Source: Flavobacterium aquidurense
Lineage (GTDB): Bacteria; Bacteroidota; Bacteroidia; Flavobacteriales; Flavobacteriaceae
Direction of reading: 5' to 3'
Length of the DNA: 64,000 nucleotides
Assembly: GCA_900107365.1 (NCBI GenBank)
Contig: FNPS01000001.1
Location: 620,001-684,000, forward strand
Under the pieces are notes generated by a model. The model saw only the letters and a list, made by a program, of their open reading frames with translations, had not been told where the DNA came from and searched no databases. Position 1 is the first letter of the stretch. Every line of letters begins with the position of its first letter. Position numbers and translations under genes: made by a program. Positions 26,248 through 34,438 of the stretch are shown here, one piece after another.

Positions 26248-27720
26248 CTATTCTACAATTAGCGGTTGAGGAGCAGAATTATAAAAACTTAAAACTTCCT
26301 CTGCCTGTTTTTTAGAAAGGTATTTTAAATTAGAGTTTTCAATGGCTTCTTCAGAATTCATCATGGATCGGGATAAAATCAGTCTAAAAATTTCTTTCTT
26401 TTCATTCAGATTCTTTTTGTTTTTACTAAGGTATGCTTCATAAGCTTTAGCCATCTGCATCCAAATTTCAATTTCGTCCTGGGGATGTAAATCTCTTTTA
26501 AAATCGGTTATAGTCTGCTCTAAACTGCTTTTGTCAACTTCTGCAAAAGTTGCATGAATATTTTTTATTTTTTCAATTTGTTCCGAAGTTAAATCCGAAA
26601 CAACTTCATTTTGTTTGATATTGTTGGGATTTATTTTTTCAATTTTTTCTGCTTTATTATTGCAGGATATAAATAGAAAAAGAAGTAGGAGATAAGCATA
26701 ATTTTTCTTTCCGATAAGATGATTGTAAATAGTGAAAAGAAAAGGAAAGGTTACAAATGCCATCCAAATTAAAAATTGTTTAGGAACAATTTGATGATAA
26801 TAGTTTAAAGAGAAAATTGTTCCTACAAAGAGAATACAAATTAAGGAATGGAGAGGAGATACCTGCTGATCTGAATAGCGATAAATATGATCATCTTTTA
26901 GATCTCTTACCTTATCGAAATATTTTGAATTGAAAAAATTCCACGGGAGTGGTAAAAAACGAAATAGCAGAATGAAGTTTTGAATAATATAAATACTTGA
27001 GATGCCTAATAGAAAATATTGCAGGCCAAGATAGAGGATCTCTTGTAAGTTCTCAATATTTTCGACTGGTTCAGACTGATCAATTAGATGAAGATTATCT
27101 AAAGCAAAAAGCAGCATAATTATAGAACTCCAGATACTTAAAATAAGTTTGTGTGTATGTGATAAATGAGTATTTGTAAAGGCATGAAAAATGGAATACA
27201 ATGAAAATAGTAAGCCAATTATCAGAAAAGTCTGGATGAAAATGGTATCGCTGTTAATTAATCTATAATCAACGACCCAATATATTACGGCTATAGATTG
27301 AAGTAAAGTTATACCTTCGGTTAGTTTTGGAATTATTCTATACTTATAAAATAATAGTGAAAAGATAAAATATAATACCAGAAAAATAGGAGGCCAGATG
27401 GTAATACTGCTATTAAGCATTAAAACAATTCCTTGTCTTCTGTTCAAACTTTCACCGATTAGATTTAAAAAGGCATAAGCAATAAAAAAAGATACTATTG
27501 CGATAATCACTACCATTATCCATCTGTTCGTTATTCTTTTACTCTCAAAAATGACACCAGCTAGTAATGCAAAAACATTTATTGGAATTAAATGACTGCC
27601 CGATGTTACTTTTATATAGGTATCGTAAACAATGTAAAAAAGCAGTCCTGATACAAATAAATACAATAAGGGATTGGAAAAAAAATGCCTGCTTAATGCT
27701 CTTGATATTGTTGAAATCAT
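26248..27720 (-). CDS. Uncharacterized polytopic membrane protein with a lipoprotein-like C-terminal module
   Basis: A 490-residue protein. Residues about 15-335 hold roughly ten transmembrane helices of no recognised family. Residues 336-356 (IGKKNYAYLLLLFLFISCNN) look exactly like a lipoprotein signal with lipobox ISC (Cys353), yet they sit inside the frame and no ATG precedes them. The tail 357-490 is soluble and helical (TSEQIEKIKNIHATFAEVDK, WMQMAKAYEAYL, LKYLSKKQAEEVLSFYN). It looks like a membrane protein fused to a former lipoprotein. The function is unknown. Confidence 0.6.
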   Translation of the reverse strand: MISTISRALSRHFFSNPLLYLFVSGLLFYIVYDTYIKVTSGSHLIPINVFALLAGVIFESKRITNRWIMVVIIAIVSFFIAYAFLNLIGESLNRRQGIVLMLNSSITIWPPIFLVLYFIFSLLFYKYRIIPKLTEGITLLQSIAVIYWVVDYRLINSDTIFIQTFLIIGLLFSLYSIFHAFTNTHLSHTHKLILSIWSSIIMLLFALDNLHLIDQSEPVENIENLQEILYLGLQYFLLGISSIYIIQNFILLFRFLPLPWNFFNSKYFDKVRDLKDDHIYRYSDQQVSPLHSLICILFVGTIFSLNYYHQIVPKQFLIWMAFVTFPFLFTIYNHLIGKKNYAYLLLLFLFISCNNKAEKIEKINPNNIKQNEVVSDLTSEQIEKIKNIHATFAEVDKSSLEQTITDFKRDLHPQDEIEIWMQMAKAYEAYLSKNKKNLNEKKEIFRLILSRSMMNSEEAIENSNLKYLSKKQAEEVLSFYNSAPQPLIVE

Positions 27721-27766
27721 GATTGTAGCGTTTTTACTTAGGATGTGGTATTTATTTTACTGCCAA

Positions 27767-27809
27767 AAAAACGCCAATTTTCTAAATGAATAGATAGATT
27801 GGCGTTTTT
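27767..27809 (-). terminator. Terminator of the DoxX-like gene
   Basis: AAAAACGCCAAT (27767-27778) pairs perfectly with ATTGGCGTTTTT (27798-27809), 25 bases beyond the minus-strand stop codon at 27834. Confidence 0.8.
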
Positions 27810-27833
27810 AAAATTTTTAGCTATTGGAACATA

Positions 27834-28934
27834 TTACAATTTCAAATCTCCAATATCATTGTAATGAACCTTCTGAATAACCGTTCCGTTGTGTAAAACA
27901 ACTATGCTTGGATTTGCTCTTTCTATTGTTTTTAAAGCTGTTGCATCGCAGAAATAAAAATCAACATTAAGACCATATTCTTTTTTAGCTTTTGCAATTT
28001 CTTCAGTCCCTGAAGCTGTAATGGCAACTACTTTGTAACCTTTAGCCTGAGCTTCTTTGTTTAAAGCCTCTAATTTTTTCATTCCCGCTGGTTCCGATAA
28101 AGCTAAATCGTAAGTAACAAAAAGTAATAATTTAGGCTCTTTTAAAAGTTCCGCTTTATAATCAGAATCGTCTTTTGTCATAGTAAAATCGTGAATTGGC
28201 GGAACATAACCTTCTGTAATTACTTTGTCTTTTCTATCTACGAAAGTCGCACCAGCCGGAATATTCATTAAATCTTTTTCACCAAATTCTTTATCAACGC
28301 CATTTACTTTGTAAATGAAAATCATTTCAACAACAGATTTTGGAGCGCCTTCCGGAATTTCCATTCCTTTCTCAATATTGGTTCCTACTTTATAAGGACG
28401 GAAATCTTTTATCGGATTGTGATTCAAAACCCAAACTGCCATAAAAGCACACAAAACAACGCTTACATAAACAGCAAAATTAGTTTGTGGAGTTGAAAAT
28501 AATGGTTTTATTAATTTTTGATTGAAGAATAAAATTAAAATGAAGAAAAGCAATACCACATCTTTTGTAAACGATTGCCAAGGTGTTAAATGCAAAGCAT
28601 CTCCAAAACAGCCACAATCTTTTACCACATCAAAATAAGCAGAGTAGAAGGTAAGGAAGGTGAAGAAAATAATTAAAAGCAATAAAGCCCAAATCGTTTG
28701 TTTTGCTTTATAACCCACCAATAACATTACGCCTAAAACTACTTCCAGAATCACTAAAAAGATAGCTAATCCTAAAGCCAATGGCTCTAAAAAGGGCATA
28801 TTAAAAACCGGCTCGCTAAAATATTCAGCCAGTTTATAAGAGAAACCAACCGGATCATTTAGTTTTATTAATCCTGAAATGATAAATAATACGCCGACAA
28901 ATATTCGGGAAAATTGAGTAATGATGTTTTTCAT
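27834..28934 (-). CDS. DoxX/MauE-type membrane protein with thioredoxin-like periplasmic domain (BT_3928 family)
   Basis: A 366-residue protein. Residues about 1-170 form five or so helices of the DoxX type (FVGVLFIISGLIKLNDPVGF, LEVVLGVMLLVGY) with a CGCFGD motif in a periplasmic loop that resembles the cysteine pair of MauE-like redox proteins. Residues about 190-366 form a soluble domain with a thioredoxin-like pattern but without a CxxC motif. The gene lies between DUF1599 and the tpiA region, a layout typical of Bacteroidota. A role in periplasmic electron or thiol transfer is inferred. Confidence 0.82.
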   Translation of the reverse strand: MKNIITQFSRIFVGVLFIISGLIKLNDPVGFSYKLAEYFSEPVFNMPFLEPLALGLAIFLVILEVVLGVMLLVGYKAKQTIWALLLLIIFFTFLTFYSAYFDVVKDCGCFGDALHLTPWQSFTKDVVLLFFILILFFNQKLIKPLFSTPQTNFAVYVSVVLCAFMAVWVLNHNPIKDFRPYKVGTNIEKGMEIPEGAPKSVVEMIFIYKVNGVDKEFGEKDLMNIPAGATFVDRKDKVITEGYVPPIHDFTMTKDDSDYKAELLKEPKLLLFVTYDLALSEPAGMKKLEALNKEAQAKGYKVVAITASGTEEIAKAKKEYGLNVDFYFCDATALKTIERANPSIVVLHNGTVIQKVHYNDIGDLKL

Positions 28935-29026
28935 GGGAAATTTTAATTTTAAATTCCATTTTTTTTAAATCCAAAATTCCAAAATCTTGTGGGAAAATTG
29001 GAATTTAGAATTTATTTTTTGGAATT

Positions 29027-29569
29027 TTATTTATTTATAGGTTCAAGAATTAGTGCAAAAACGGCATAATTAATCATATCCTGATAATTAGCGTCAATGC
29101 CTTCAGAAACTAAAGTTTTACCTTTGTTATCTTCAATTTGCTTTACGCGAAGTATTTTTTGCAGAATCAAATCAGTCAATGAACTCACACGCATATCGCG
29201 CCAAGCTTCGCCATAATCGTGATTTTTGGCTTCCATTAATTCTTTGGTCAGTTTAATTTTAGCATCATATAATTCGGTTGCTTTTTCAACATCGAGATCG
29301 GGCTGATCAGCAACACCCAATTCTAACTGAATCAAGGCCATAATCGAATAATTGATGATTCCGATGAATTCTCCTTTTTCGTCTTCATCCACTTTACGGA
29401 TTTCGTTTTCCTGTAAACTTCTGATTCTTTGCGCTTTTATGAATATCTGATCGGTTAGCGAAGGCAGTCTTAAAATTCTCCATGCACTACCATAATCTGT
29501 CATTTTATTGATAAATAAAGTACGACAAACCGTAACTACATTATCATATTCAAGGGAAGTATTCTTCAT
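29027..29569 (-). CDS. DUF1599 domain protein
   Basis: A 180-residue protein made of two related halves, each with the same motif: TDYGSAWRILRLPSLTDQIF in the first and HDYGEAWRDMRVSSLTDLIL in the second, so it is an internal duplication of the DUF1599 unit. The fold is mostly helical and the function is unknown. It is divergent from folP, a partnership conserved in Bacteroidota. Confidence 0.88.
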   Translation of the reverse strand: MKNTSLEYDNVVTVCRTLFINKMTDYGSAWRILRLPSLTDQIFIKAQRIRSLQENEIRKVDEDEKGEFIGIINYSIMALIQLELGVADQPDLDVEKATELYDAKIKLTKELMEAKNHDYGEAWRDMRVSSLTDLILQKILRVKQIEDNKGKTLVSEGIDANYQDMINYAVFALILEPINK

Positions 29570-29598
29570 TTATTGCTGTATATTTGCTAAAATTTCTT

Positions 29599-29628
29599 CA
29601 AAAATAAGGAATTTTTCAAGAGTTTCAA
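29599..29628 (-). promoter_or_regulatory. Full Bacteroidota promoter of the DUF1599 gene
   Basis: Minus strand: TTG (29628-29626), 19-base spacer, TATTTTTG (29606-29599). It is 30 bases upstream of the ATG. Spacing and both boxes match the consensus. Confidence 0.65.
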
Positions 29629-29828
29629 GTTTCAGGTTTTCTTTGTTTCAAGTTTTTTCTAAACAAATTGTTAATGCCGCAACTTAAAACTAAAAATACA
29701 AAAGTTTCAAGTTTCAAGTTTCAGGTTTCAGGTGGAAGTAGATTGCGTGTGGCGAGTAACTTGAAACATGAAACAAAAAAAACTTGAAACAATATTCGTG
29801 AAACTTGAAACAAATAAAACTTGAAACA
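29617..29828. repeat. Cluster of short GTTTCAAG / CTTGAAAC repeats
   Basis: The left half carries at least five direct copies of GTTTCAAG or GTTTCAGG (from 29617 to 29735) and the right half the inverse CTTGAAAC (four copies from 29760 to 29828), so the two halves can form a large hairpin. It fills the divergent spacer between the DUF1599 gene and folP and reaches up to the folP start. Unit spacing is irregular, so this is not a CRISPR. Confidence 0.75.
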
Positions 29829-29830
29829 AA

Positions 29831-30655
29831 ATGTTAATTAACTGCAAAGGCCAACTTATAGATTTGTCAGTTCCCAAAGTAATGGGGATTATGAATGTGA
29901 CGCCGAATTCCTTTTTTGATGGAGGAAAGTATAAAAATGAAGAGGAGATAATCGTTCAGGTAGATAAAATGCTTTCTGAAGGTGCGACATTTATAGATAT
30001 TGGTGCTTATTCAAGCAAACCAAGTGCCGAGTTTGTAACCGAAACCGAAGAAATTGAGCGTATTGTTCCCGCAATTGAATTGATTTTAAAACATTTTCCG
30101 GAAGCGTTATTATCAATAGATACTTTTAGAGCCGAAGTAGCGAAAGTAAGTATAGAAAGTGGCGCAGCGATTATAAATGATATTGCCGCCGGAGAATTAG
30201 ATGATAAAATGTTTGATGTAATTGCAGAATACAATGTTCCGTATATTATGATGCACATGCGCGGAAATCCACAAACCATGCAGACTTTGACGCAATACGA
30301 TGATATTGTAAAAGAAATGCTTATCTACTTTTCTGAAAAAGTAAAAAAGGCGAGAAGCCTCGGAATTAATGATTTGATTCTGGATCCAGGTTTCGGATTT
30401 GCAAAAACAACCGATCAGAATTATGAAGTTTTGCAAAAAATGGAACTTTTTAATTTATTAGAATTGCCAGTTTTAGCCGGAGTTTCAAGAAAATCAATGA
30501 TTTATAAAACGCTTGGTAATTCTGCGCAAGAAGCTTTAAACGGAACGACAGTTCTGAACACCATTGCTTTGACTAAAGGCGCGAAGATTCTGCGTGTGCA
30601 TGATGTAAAAGAGGCAATGGAATGTGTGATTTTGTTTAGGAAGATGAGCGTTTAG
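29831..30655 (+). CDS. folP: Dihydropteroate synthase
   Basis: A 274-residue TIM-barrel enzyme of folate synthesis that joins p-aminobenzoate to dihydropterin pyrophosphate; it is the sulfonamide target. Signatures are MGIMNVTPNSFFDGGKY, DIGAYSSKPSA, LSIDTFRAEVA, INDIAAGELD, YIMMHMRGNPQTMQ and LDPGFGFAKTTDQN. The ATG at 29831 abuts the CTTGAAAC repeat cluster, so its promoter must lie within or beyond that cluster. Confidence 0.97.
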   Translation: MLINCKGQLIDLSVPKVMGIMNVTPNSFFDGGKYKNEEEIIVQVDKMLSEGATFIDIGAYSSKPSAEFVTETEEIERIVPAIELILKHFPEALLSIDTFRAEVAKVSIESGAAIINDIAAGELDDKMFDVIAEYNVPYIMMHMRGNPQTMQTLTQYDDIVKEMLIYFSEKVKKARSLGINDLILDPGFGFAKTTDQNYEVLQKMELFNLLELPVLAGVSRKSMIYKTLGNSAQEALNGTTVLNTIALTKGAKILRVHDVKEAMECVILFRKMSV

Positions 30656-30675
30656 GCTGACTAAAACGTTAGATT

Positions 30676-30777
30676 TGTCATTCCGAGGAACGAGGAATCT
30701 CCACGAGTAGCTCTACAAAGATTGACGAATTTCTATACGGAGTTTCTTGCGGAGATTCCTCGTTCCTAGGAATGACA
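30676..30777. repeat. 102-bp inverted-repeat element, TGTCATTCC ends
   Basis: A 27-base left end (30676-30702, TGTCATTCCGAGGAACGAGG and on) matches the reverse complement of the right end (30751-30777) with a single mismatch. The interior has no coding potential. It resembles the widespread Bacteroidota intergenic element with GTCATTCC ends and looks like a non-autonomous mobile repeat. Confidence 0.8.
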
Positions 30778-30808
30778 TACATTGTGTTTAAAATTTAAAT
30801 TTTAGTTT

Positions 30809-31441
30809 ATGAAATACTTAAGTTTACTGTTAGTGGTTTTTCTTTTCTCCTGCGGAGAAAAAAAAGATGTTTTGCTCCCAAAAGCTAATGTTTCAATTGT
30901 AAAAGACGTTCAGGATCACTCGCCAATTTACATCTTTTTCAAAACTGAAGGCAAAGATACAATCGCCGAAGTAAACAGAAAAAACAGCATCATCTCCACC
31001 AATTGGATTTTCAATATTGACAAACGTTTACCTTTGAGACTTTTGATTCCTGAAATAATGAAATTGCAGGAAAAAAAGCGAGCTGAAAAAGCCCATAAAA
31101 ACGAAAAAGCCGAAAATTATTATTCGTATGCCGATTCGATTGGGAAAAATTTAGCTTTTTTGCCTTTCACGAAAGTGTATTATAAAATGGGAAAACCAAT
31201 CCGGAAAGACGAAATTACTATTCAGTTTAAAAAAGGAAGTGAGAATGTTTGGATTGACAATACAGAAATAAAAAAGACGGAAATTTTAAATCACATTCAT
31301 AGAATGGATTATAATATTCAACCCAAAATAATATTGTTATTTGATAAGAATATGAATTATCAGGAATATATCGAAAATAAAATTTTGGTTCATGAACTGA
31401 ATACTTCTAATAATGAACTCCCAAATGAATTCATTTTCTAA
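30809..31441 (+). CDS. Uncharacterized lipoprotein
   Basis: A 210-residue lipoprotein (lipobox FLFSC, Cys15). The mature part has a strand-helix pattern (VSIVKDVQDHSPIYIFFKT, ILNHIHRMDYNIQPKIILLF) and a Lys/Glu-rich helix around 85-110. I see no named family. Its 3' end converges on rlmH with a 34-base gap. Upstream lies the TGTCATTCC element, which probably separates it from folP. Confidence 0.7.
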   Translation: MKYLSLLLVVFLFSCGEKKDVLLPKANVSIVKDVQDHSPIYIFFKTEGKDTIAEVNRKNSIISTNWIFNIDKRLPLRLLIPEIMKLQEKKRAEKAHKNEKAENYYSYADSIGKNLAFLPFTKVYYKMGKPIRKDEITIQFKKGSENVWIDNTEIKKTEILNHIHRMDYNIQPKIILLFDKNMNYQEYIENKILVHELNTSNNELPNEFIF

Positions 31442-31475
31442 AACTGAATACTAAAAACTGCGACTGAATACTTTA

Positions 31476-31949
31476 TCATTGATGATGATAAGGTTCATTT
31501 CGTAAAATAGTAAATCCACGATACAATTGTTCGATAAAAAATAGACGCACCATTTGATGTGAAAATGTCATCAGCGAAAGCGAAATTTTCCCCTGTGCTT
31601 TGCTGTAAACTGTGTCTGAAAAACCATAAGGACCGCCGATTACAAAAACCAGTGTTTTGATTCCCGAATTCATTTTCTTTTGTAATTCTTCAGAAAAACC
31701 TACGCTGGAGAAGTTTTTTCCGTTTTCATCTAATAAAATCAACTGATCTGTAGGAGCAAGTTTTGACAATATTAGTTCGCCTTCTTTTTCTTTCTGCTGA
31801 CTTTCAGATAAATTCTTCACGTTTTTGATATCCGGAATAATCTCCAAATCAAATTTGATATAGAACGACAAACGTTTGGTATAATCGTCGATTAGAGTCT
31901 GCAACGATTTATTGTCGGTTTTGCCAATGGCGATAAGTTTGATATTCAT
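31476..31949 (-). CDS. rlmH: 23S rRNA (pseudouridine1915-N3)-methyltransferase
   Basis: A 157-residue SPOUT methyltransferase that methylates pseudouridine 1915 of 23S rRNA. The trefoil-knot S-adenosylmethionine site reads TLVFVIGGPYGFSD, followed by KISLSLMTFSHQMVRLFF and the conserved C-terminus EQLYRGFTILRNEPYHHQ. The length is that of the family. The start MNIKLIAIGKTD is typical. Confidence 0.97.
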   Translation of the reverse strand: MNIKLIAIGKTDNKSLQTLIDDYTKRLSFYIKFDLEIIPDIKNVKNLSESQQKEKEGELILSKLAPTDQLILLDENGKNFSSVGFSEELQKKMNSGIKTLVFVIGGPYGFSDTVYSKAQGKISLSLMTFSHQMVRLFFIEQLYRGFTILRNEPYHHQ

Positions 31950-31966
31950 CTTTTATTTTTGTTTTT

Positions 31967-32031
31967 TTGCCACAGATTAAACAATTAAAATGATTTCTAA
32001 TCTGTGGAAATCTGTGAAATCTGTGGCAAAA
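31967..32031. repeat. Short inverted-repeat element, GCCACAGATT family, copy 2
   Basis: TTTTGCCACAGATT at the left (from 31966) and AATCTGTGGCAAAA at the right (ending about 32030) are inverted repeats; the interior again holds AATTAAAATGATTT and ATCTGTG words, as in copy 1 at 23749-23816. It separates rlmH from the monooxygenase-fold gene. Confidence 0.75.
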
Positions 32032-32039
32032 TAAAATCT

Positions 32040-32342
32040 TTATTTTTTATTCTCAAAAACGGTTTCAAAATGCTCTACAATCGGAAAAGGCTCGTAATAA
32101 TGATGCAAAATCTTTTTCCATTCTAAGTATGCTTCAGAAGTTCTAAAACCTATTGTGTGATCTTCCAATGTATTCCAATCAACCAATAAAAGATATTTGC
32201 TTTCGACTTCGAGACATTTTTCCAGTCGATGTCCTAAATAGCCATCAATTGATGAAATATACTGACTTGCGTTAGCAAAATCAACTTCGAATTGAGTTGC
32301 TAAATCAGGCTTTACAAATAGAAAAACTGCTTCTAGAATCAT
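32040..32342 (-). CDS. Antibiotic biosynthesis monooxygenase (ABM)-fold protein
   Basis: A 100-residue protein of the dimeric ferredoxin-like ABM family: EAVFLFVKPDLATQFEVDFA, SSIDGYLGHRLEKCLEVESKYLLLVDWNTLEDHT and FRTSEAYLEWKKILHHYYE give the expected strand-helix order. Members include heme-degrading and quinol monooxygenases, but many have no known reaction. No specific function can be assigned. Confidence 0.82.
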   Translation of the reverse strand: MILEAVFLFVKPDLATQFEVDFANASQYISSIDGYLGHRLEKCLEVESKYLLLVDWNTLEDHTIGFRTSEAYLEWKKILHHYYEPFPIVEHFETVFENKK

Positions 32343-32349
32343 ATAATTT

Positions 32350-32485
32350 AAATGAATTTATCTGCTTGATCTGCTAAATTTGCGAGAAAAAATTCTCTCG
32401 CAGATTTAGCAGATTCGGTAGATTTTTTTAAAATATTAGCGACTAAAAATCTGCGCTAATCTGCTTTAATTTGTGTAAATCTGCG
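32350..32485. repeat. ATCTGC-rich inverted-repeat element
   Basis: TCTGCTAAAT plus GCGAGA (32370-32386) pairs with TCTCGC plus ATTTAGCAGA (32395-32413), and more ATCTGC words follow to 32485. It fills the spacer between the ABM-fold gene and the adenosine deaminase gene. No coding potential was seen. Confidence 0.6.
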
Positions 32486-32497
32486 TGAAATCTTTGT

Positions 32498-33913
32498 TTA
32501 GTTTTTAGAAAATTTCTCTTCAAAAGTTTTAAATCTTGAATCCAAATCTTTCAATAATTGCTTTTTTACCGATGCATCCTGAATAAAACTATAATTGATA
32601 CTGTTGTAAACATATTGCTTTATAGTCGCATACGAAACATCAGGATATCTTTTGGCTAATAAAACATATTGTTCCGTCATATTGGTTCTCAAAATTCCAG
32701 CATCGTCAGTACTGATTACGATTGGCACATTAAATTCTTTATAAAGCGTAAACGGATGACGGCCGTCTTTTACTTTCAAAATGAATTCGTTACTTGCTAA
32801 ATTGATTTCGATTGGAATATTATTTTTAGCCATATATTTCAATAAATCATAGGAGTTTGCTTCGTAAGCGATGTCAACTCCATGACCAATTCTGTTCGCG
32901 CCCGCAATGTGAATCGCATCATTAATATGCCACGTTAAATCTTCAGGCTGAACCAAGCCTAAAGTCAGTTCGCCAGCATGAAGCGTGTATTTTACCTCAG
33001 GAAATCTAGAGTGACAATATTTAAACATGACCATGTGTAGCCAATAATCTTTCATTGAATTTTCGCCATGCTCTGGAGAAACAATGTTTACACCGGCAAC
33101 CAATTTACTGTCATTTGCAGAGATAAAAGCAATTGTCAAATTCTTAAATAGATCAACCGGATCCATAAAACGAAGCACAAAATTTTGATAGCGCATCGTA
33201 AATTTCTCATCGTCAATTTTTAAGTCTTTTTGCAGTTTTGCTATGAAATTAGTATTGAAATCGGTCGCATATTTTTTGGCATCTTTCTGCTGAATAGTTT
33301 TATACAATTCATCTAAAAGTTTCAGTACCGCTTTTTCATCTTTTTGAGCAGAAGCCTGACGCAATTTCGAATTAAAATCGATTAAATCAGAAACATTCAT
33401 ATCGCACGGAATGATGTTTAATTGCGTTTCGATATAACTTACATTTTCTGCAATAGCACGTTTTTTTAATTCGAGCATTCCTTCTGCAAAATGGCCTTGA
33501 ATAGTAGGTTCGAATTTTTGAAAAGAGTCGAAAAACAAATCATCAGAAGGTACAGAGCCATTATAATCTTTCGCCGACCAGGTTTGCATTATTTGTTGTT
33601 GATAGAAAGATAATTTTCCTTCGTCTTTAAGAGAAGAGAAAGTTTGCCAATTTCCTGTTGAAGGTTTTGTTTTAGCAACTGCCATCGTTTCTAAATTCAG
33701 ATAAAAATCTTCTGCAATAGCTCTTTCCAAAAGCGGTTCTGCATAAACTGATCCCGAAAAATGATGATGTAAATCGCCTCCTTTAGGCATTTGTTGAAAA
33801 AAAGCTGTTGAGAGAGCTTCGTTGTTTCTGATTTTATCTAAATAGTCGCCAGCTGTTTGAGAAAAGCCGATTTGCGCTATAAAAAAACAGAAAAGTGTAA
33901 TTATCCTCGTCAT
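32498..33913 (-). CDS. Exported adenosine deaminase-family protein
   Basis: A 471-residue metal-dependent deaminase with a signal peptide (ending GFSQT), so it acts outside the cytoplasm. Zinc-site motifs are GGDLHHHFSGS (His49, His51), TLHAGELT, RIGHGVDI and VISTDDAGI, all intact. Length and insertions resemble the secreted ADA2/ADGF-like group more than the 330-residue cytosolic enzyme. It would convert extracellular or periplasmic adenosine to inosine for salvage. A TACATTTG element lies upstream. Confidence 0.9.
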   Translation of the reverse strand: MTRIITLFCFFIAQIGFSQTAGDYLDKIRNNEALSTAFFQQMPKGGDLHHHFSGSVYAEPLLERAIAEDFYLNLETMAVAKTKPSTGNWQTFSSLKDEGKLSFYQQQIMQTWSAKDYNGSVPSDDLFFDSFQKFEPTIQGHFAEGMLELKKRAIAENVSYIETQLNIIPCDMNVSDLIDFNSKLRQASAQKDEKAVLKLLDELYKTIQQKDAKKYATDFNTNFIAKLQKDLKIDDEKFTMRYQNFVLRFMDPVDLFKNLTIAFISANDSKLVAGVNIVSPEHGENSMKDYWLHMVMFKYCHSRFPEVKYTLHAGELTLGLVQPEDLTWHINDAIHIAGANRIGHGVDIAYEANSYDLLKYMAKNNIPIEINLASNEFILKVKDGRHPFTLYKEFNVPIVISTDDAGILRTNMTEQYVLLAKRYPDVSYATIKQYVYNSINYSFIQDASVKKQLLKDLDSRFKTFEEKFSKN

Positions 33914-33934
33914 ACTCTAAGTTTAAATTACATG

Positions 33935-33942
33935 CAAATGTA
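33935..33942 (-). promoter_or_regulatory. -7 promoter element of the adenosine deaminase gene
   Basis: Minus strand TACATTTG, 22 bases upstream of the ATG at 33913. It fits the TAnnTTTG consensus; no clear -33 box. Confidence 0.45.
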
Positions 33943-33987
33943 AGGCTTTTCGAGGAGATTTTAAAATTGATTTTTCTTGGTGTTGAT

Positions 33988-34107
33988 TTAACCGCAAAGA
34001 ACGCAAGGTTTAGTTATATGCTAAAACTGAATATAAACACAAAGTTCGCAAAGCTTTACCTAAAACTTTGCGAACTTTGCGTAATTCTTTGCTTGCTTTG
34101 CGGTTAA
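33988..34107. repeat. 120-bp inverted-repeat element, TTAACCGCAAAG ends
   Basis: TTAACCGCAAAG (33988-33999) and CTTTGCGGTTAA (34096-34107) are perfect 12-bp inverted ends. An inner hairpin pairs CAAAGTTCGCAAAG (34040-34053) with CTTTGCGAACTTTG (34066-34079), also perfect. The element is non-coding and has the look of a non-autonomous palindromic mobile repeat. Confidence 0.8.
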
Positions 34108-34147
34108 AAAAATCTTAGAACCTTAGCAACTTAGAATCTTAGCATCT

Positions 34148-34432
34148 TTAAGAAAAAAGTACATCACGAATTTCCTCCGTTTTATCAAAAACACTTTTTG
34201 CAAAAGGACAAAGCGGAATAATTTTCAGGTTATTATTTCGGGCATATTCTACGGCTTTCATTACCAGTTTTTTGCCAACGCCTTTTCCGTTGAATCCTTC
34301 ATTTACTTCGGTATGATCGATGATGAATTTTGAATCTCCTGCCCAGGTATACGTCATTTTTCCGGCTTCTTTTCCGTCTTCTATGGCTTCAAAATAACCT
34401 TTTCTAATATCGTTGATTTGATTTATTTCCAT
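34148..34432 (-). CDS. Small GNAT-like N-acetyltransferase (YjdJ type)
   Basis: A 94-residue minimal GNAT domain: GKMTYTWAGDSKFIIDHTEV, the acetyl-CoA loop EGFNGKGVGKKLVMKAVEYA and KIIPLCPFAKSVF are the hallmarks of the YjdJ/GTLF3-like group. The substrate is unknown. It lies 6 bases after the OsmC gene and 2 bases separate OsmC from pirin, so the three genes form one operon. Confidence 0.88.
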   Translation of the reverse strand: MEINQINDIRKGYFEAIEDGKEAGKMTYTWAGDSKFIIDHTEVNEGFNGKGVGKKLVMKAVEYARNNNLKIIPLCPFAKSVFDKTEEIRDVLFS

Positions 34433-34438
34433 GATAAA

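Noticed and set aside
29617..29828. CRISPR-like array
   Set aside because: Units are 8 bases long, irregularly spaced, present in both orientations and without cas genes nearby.
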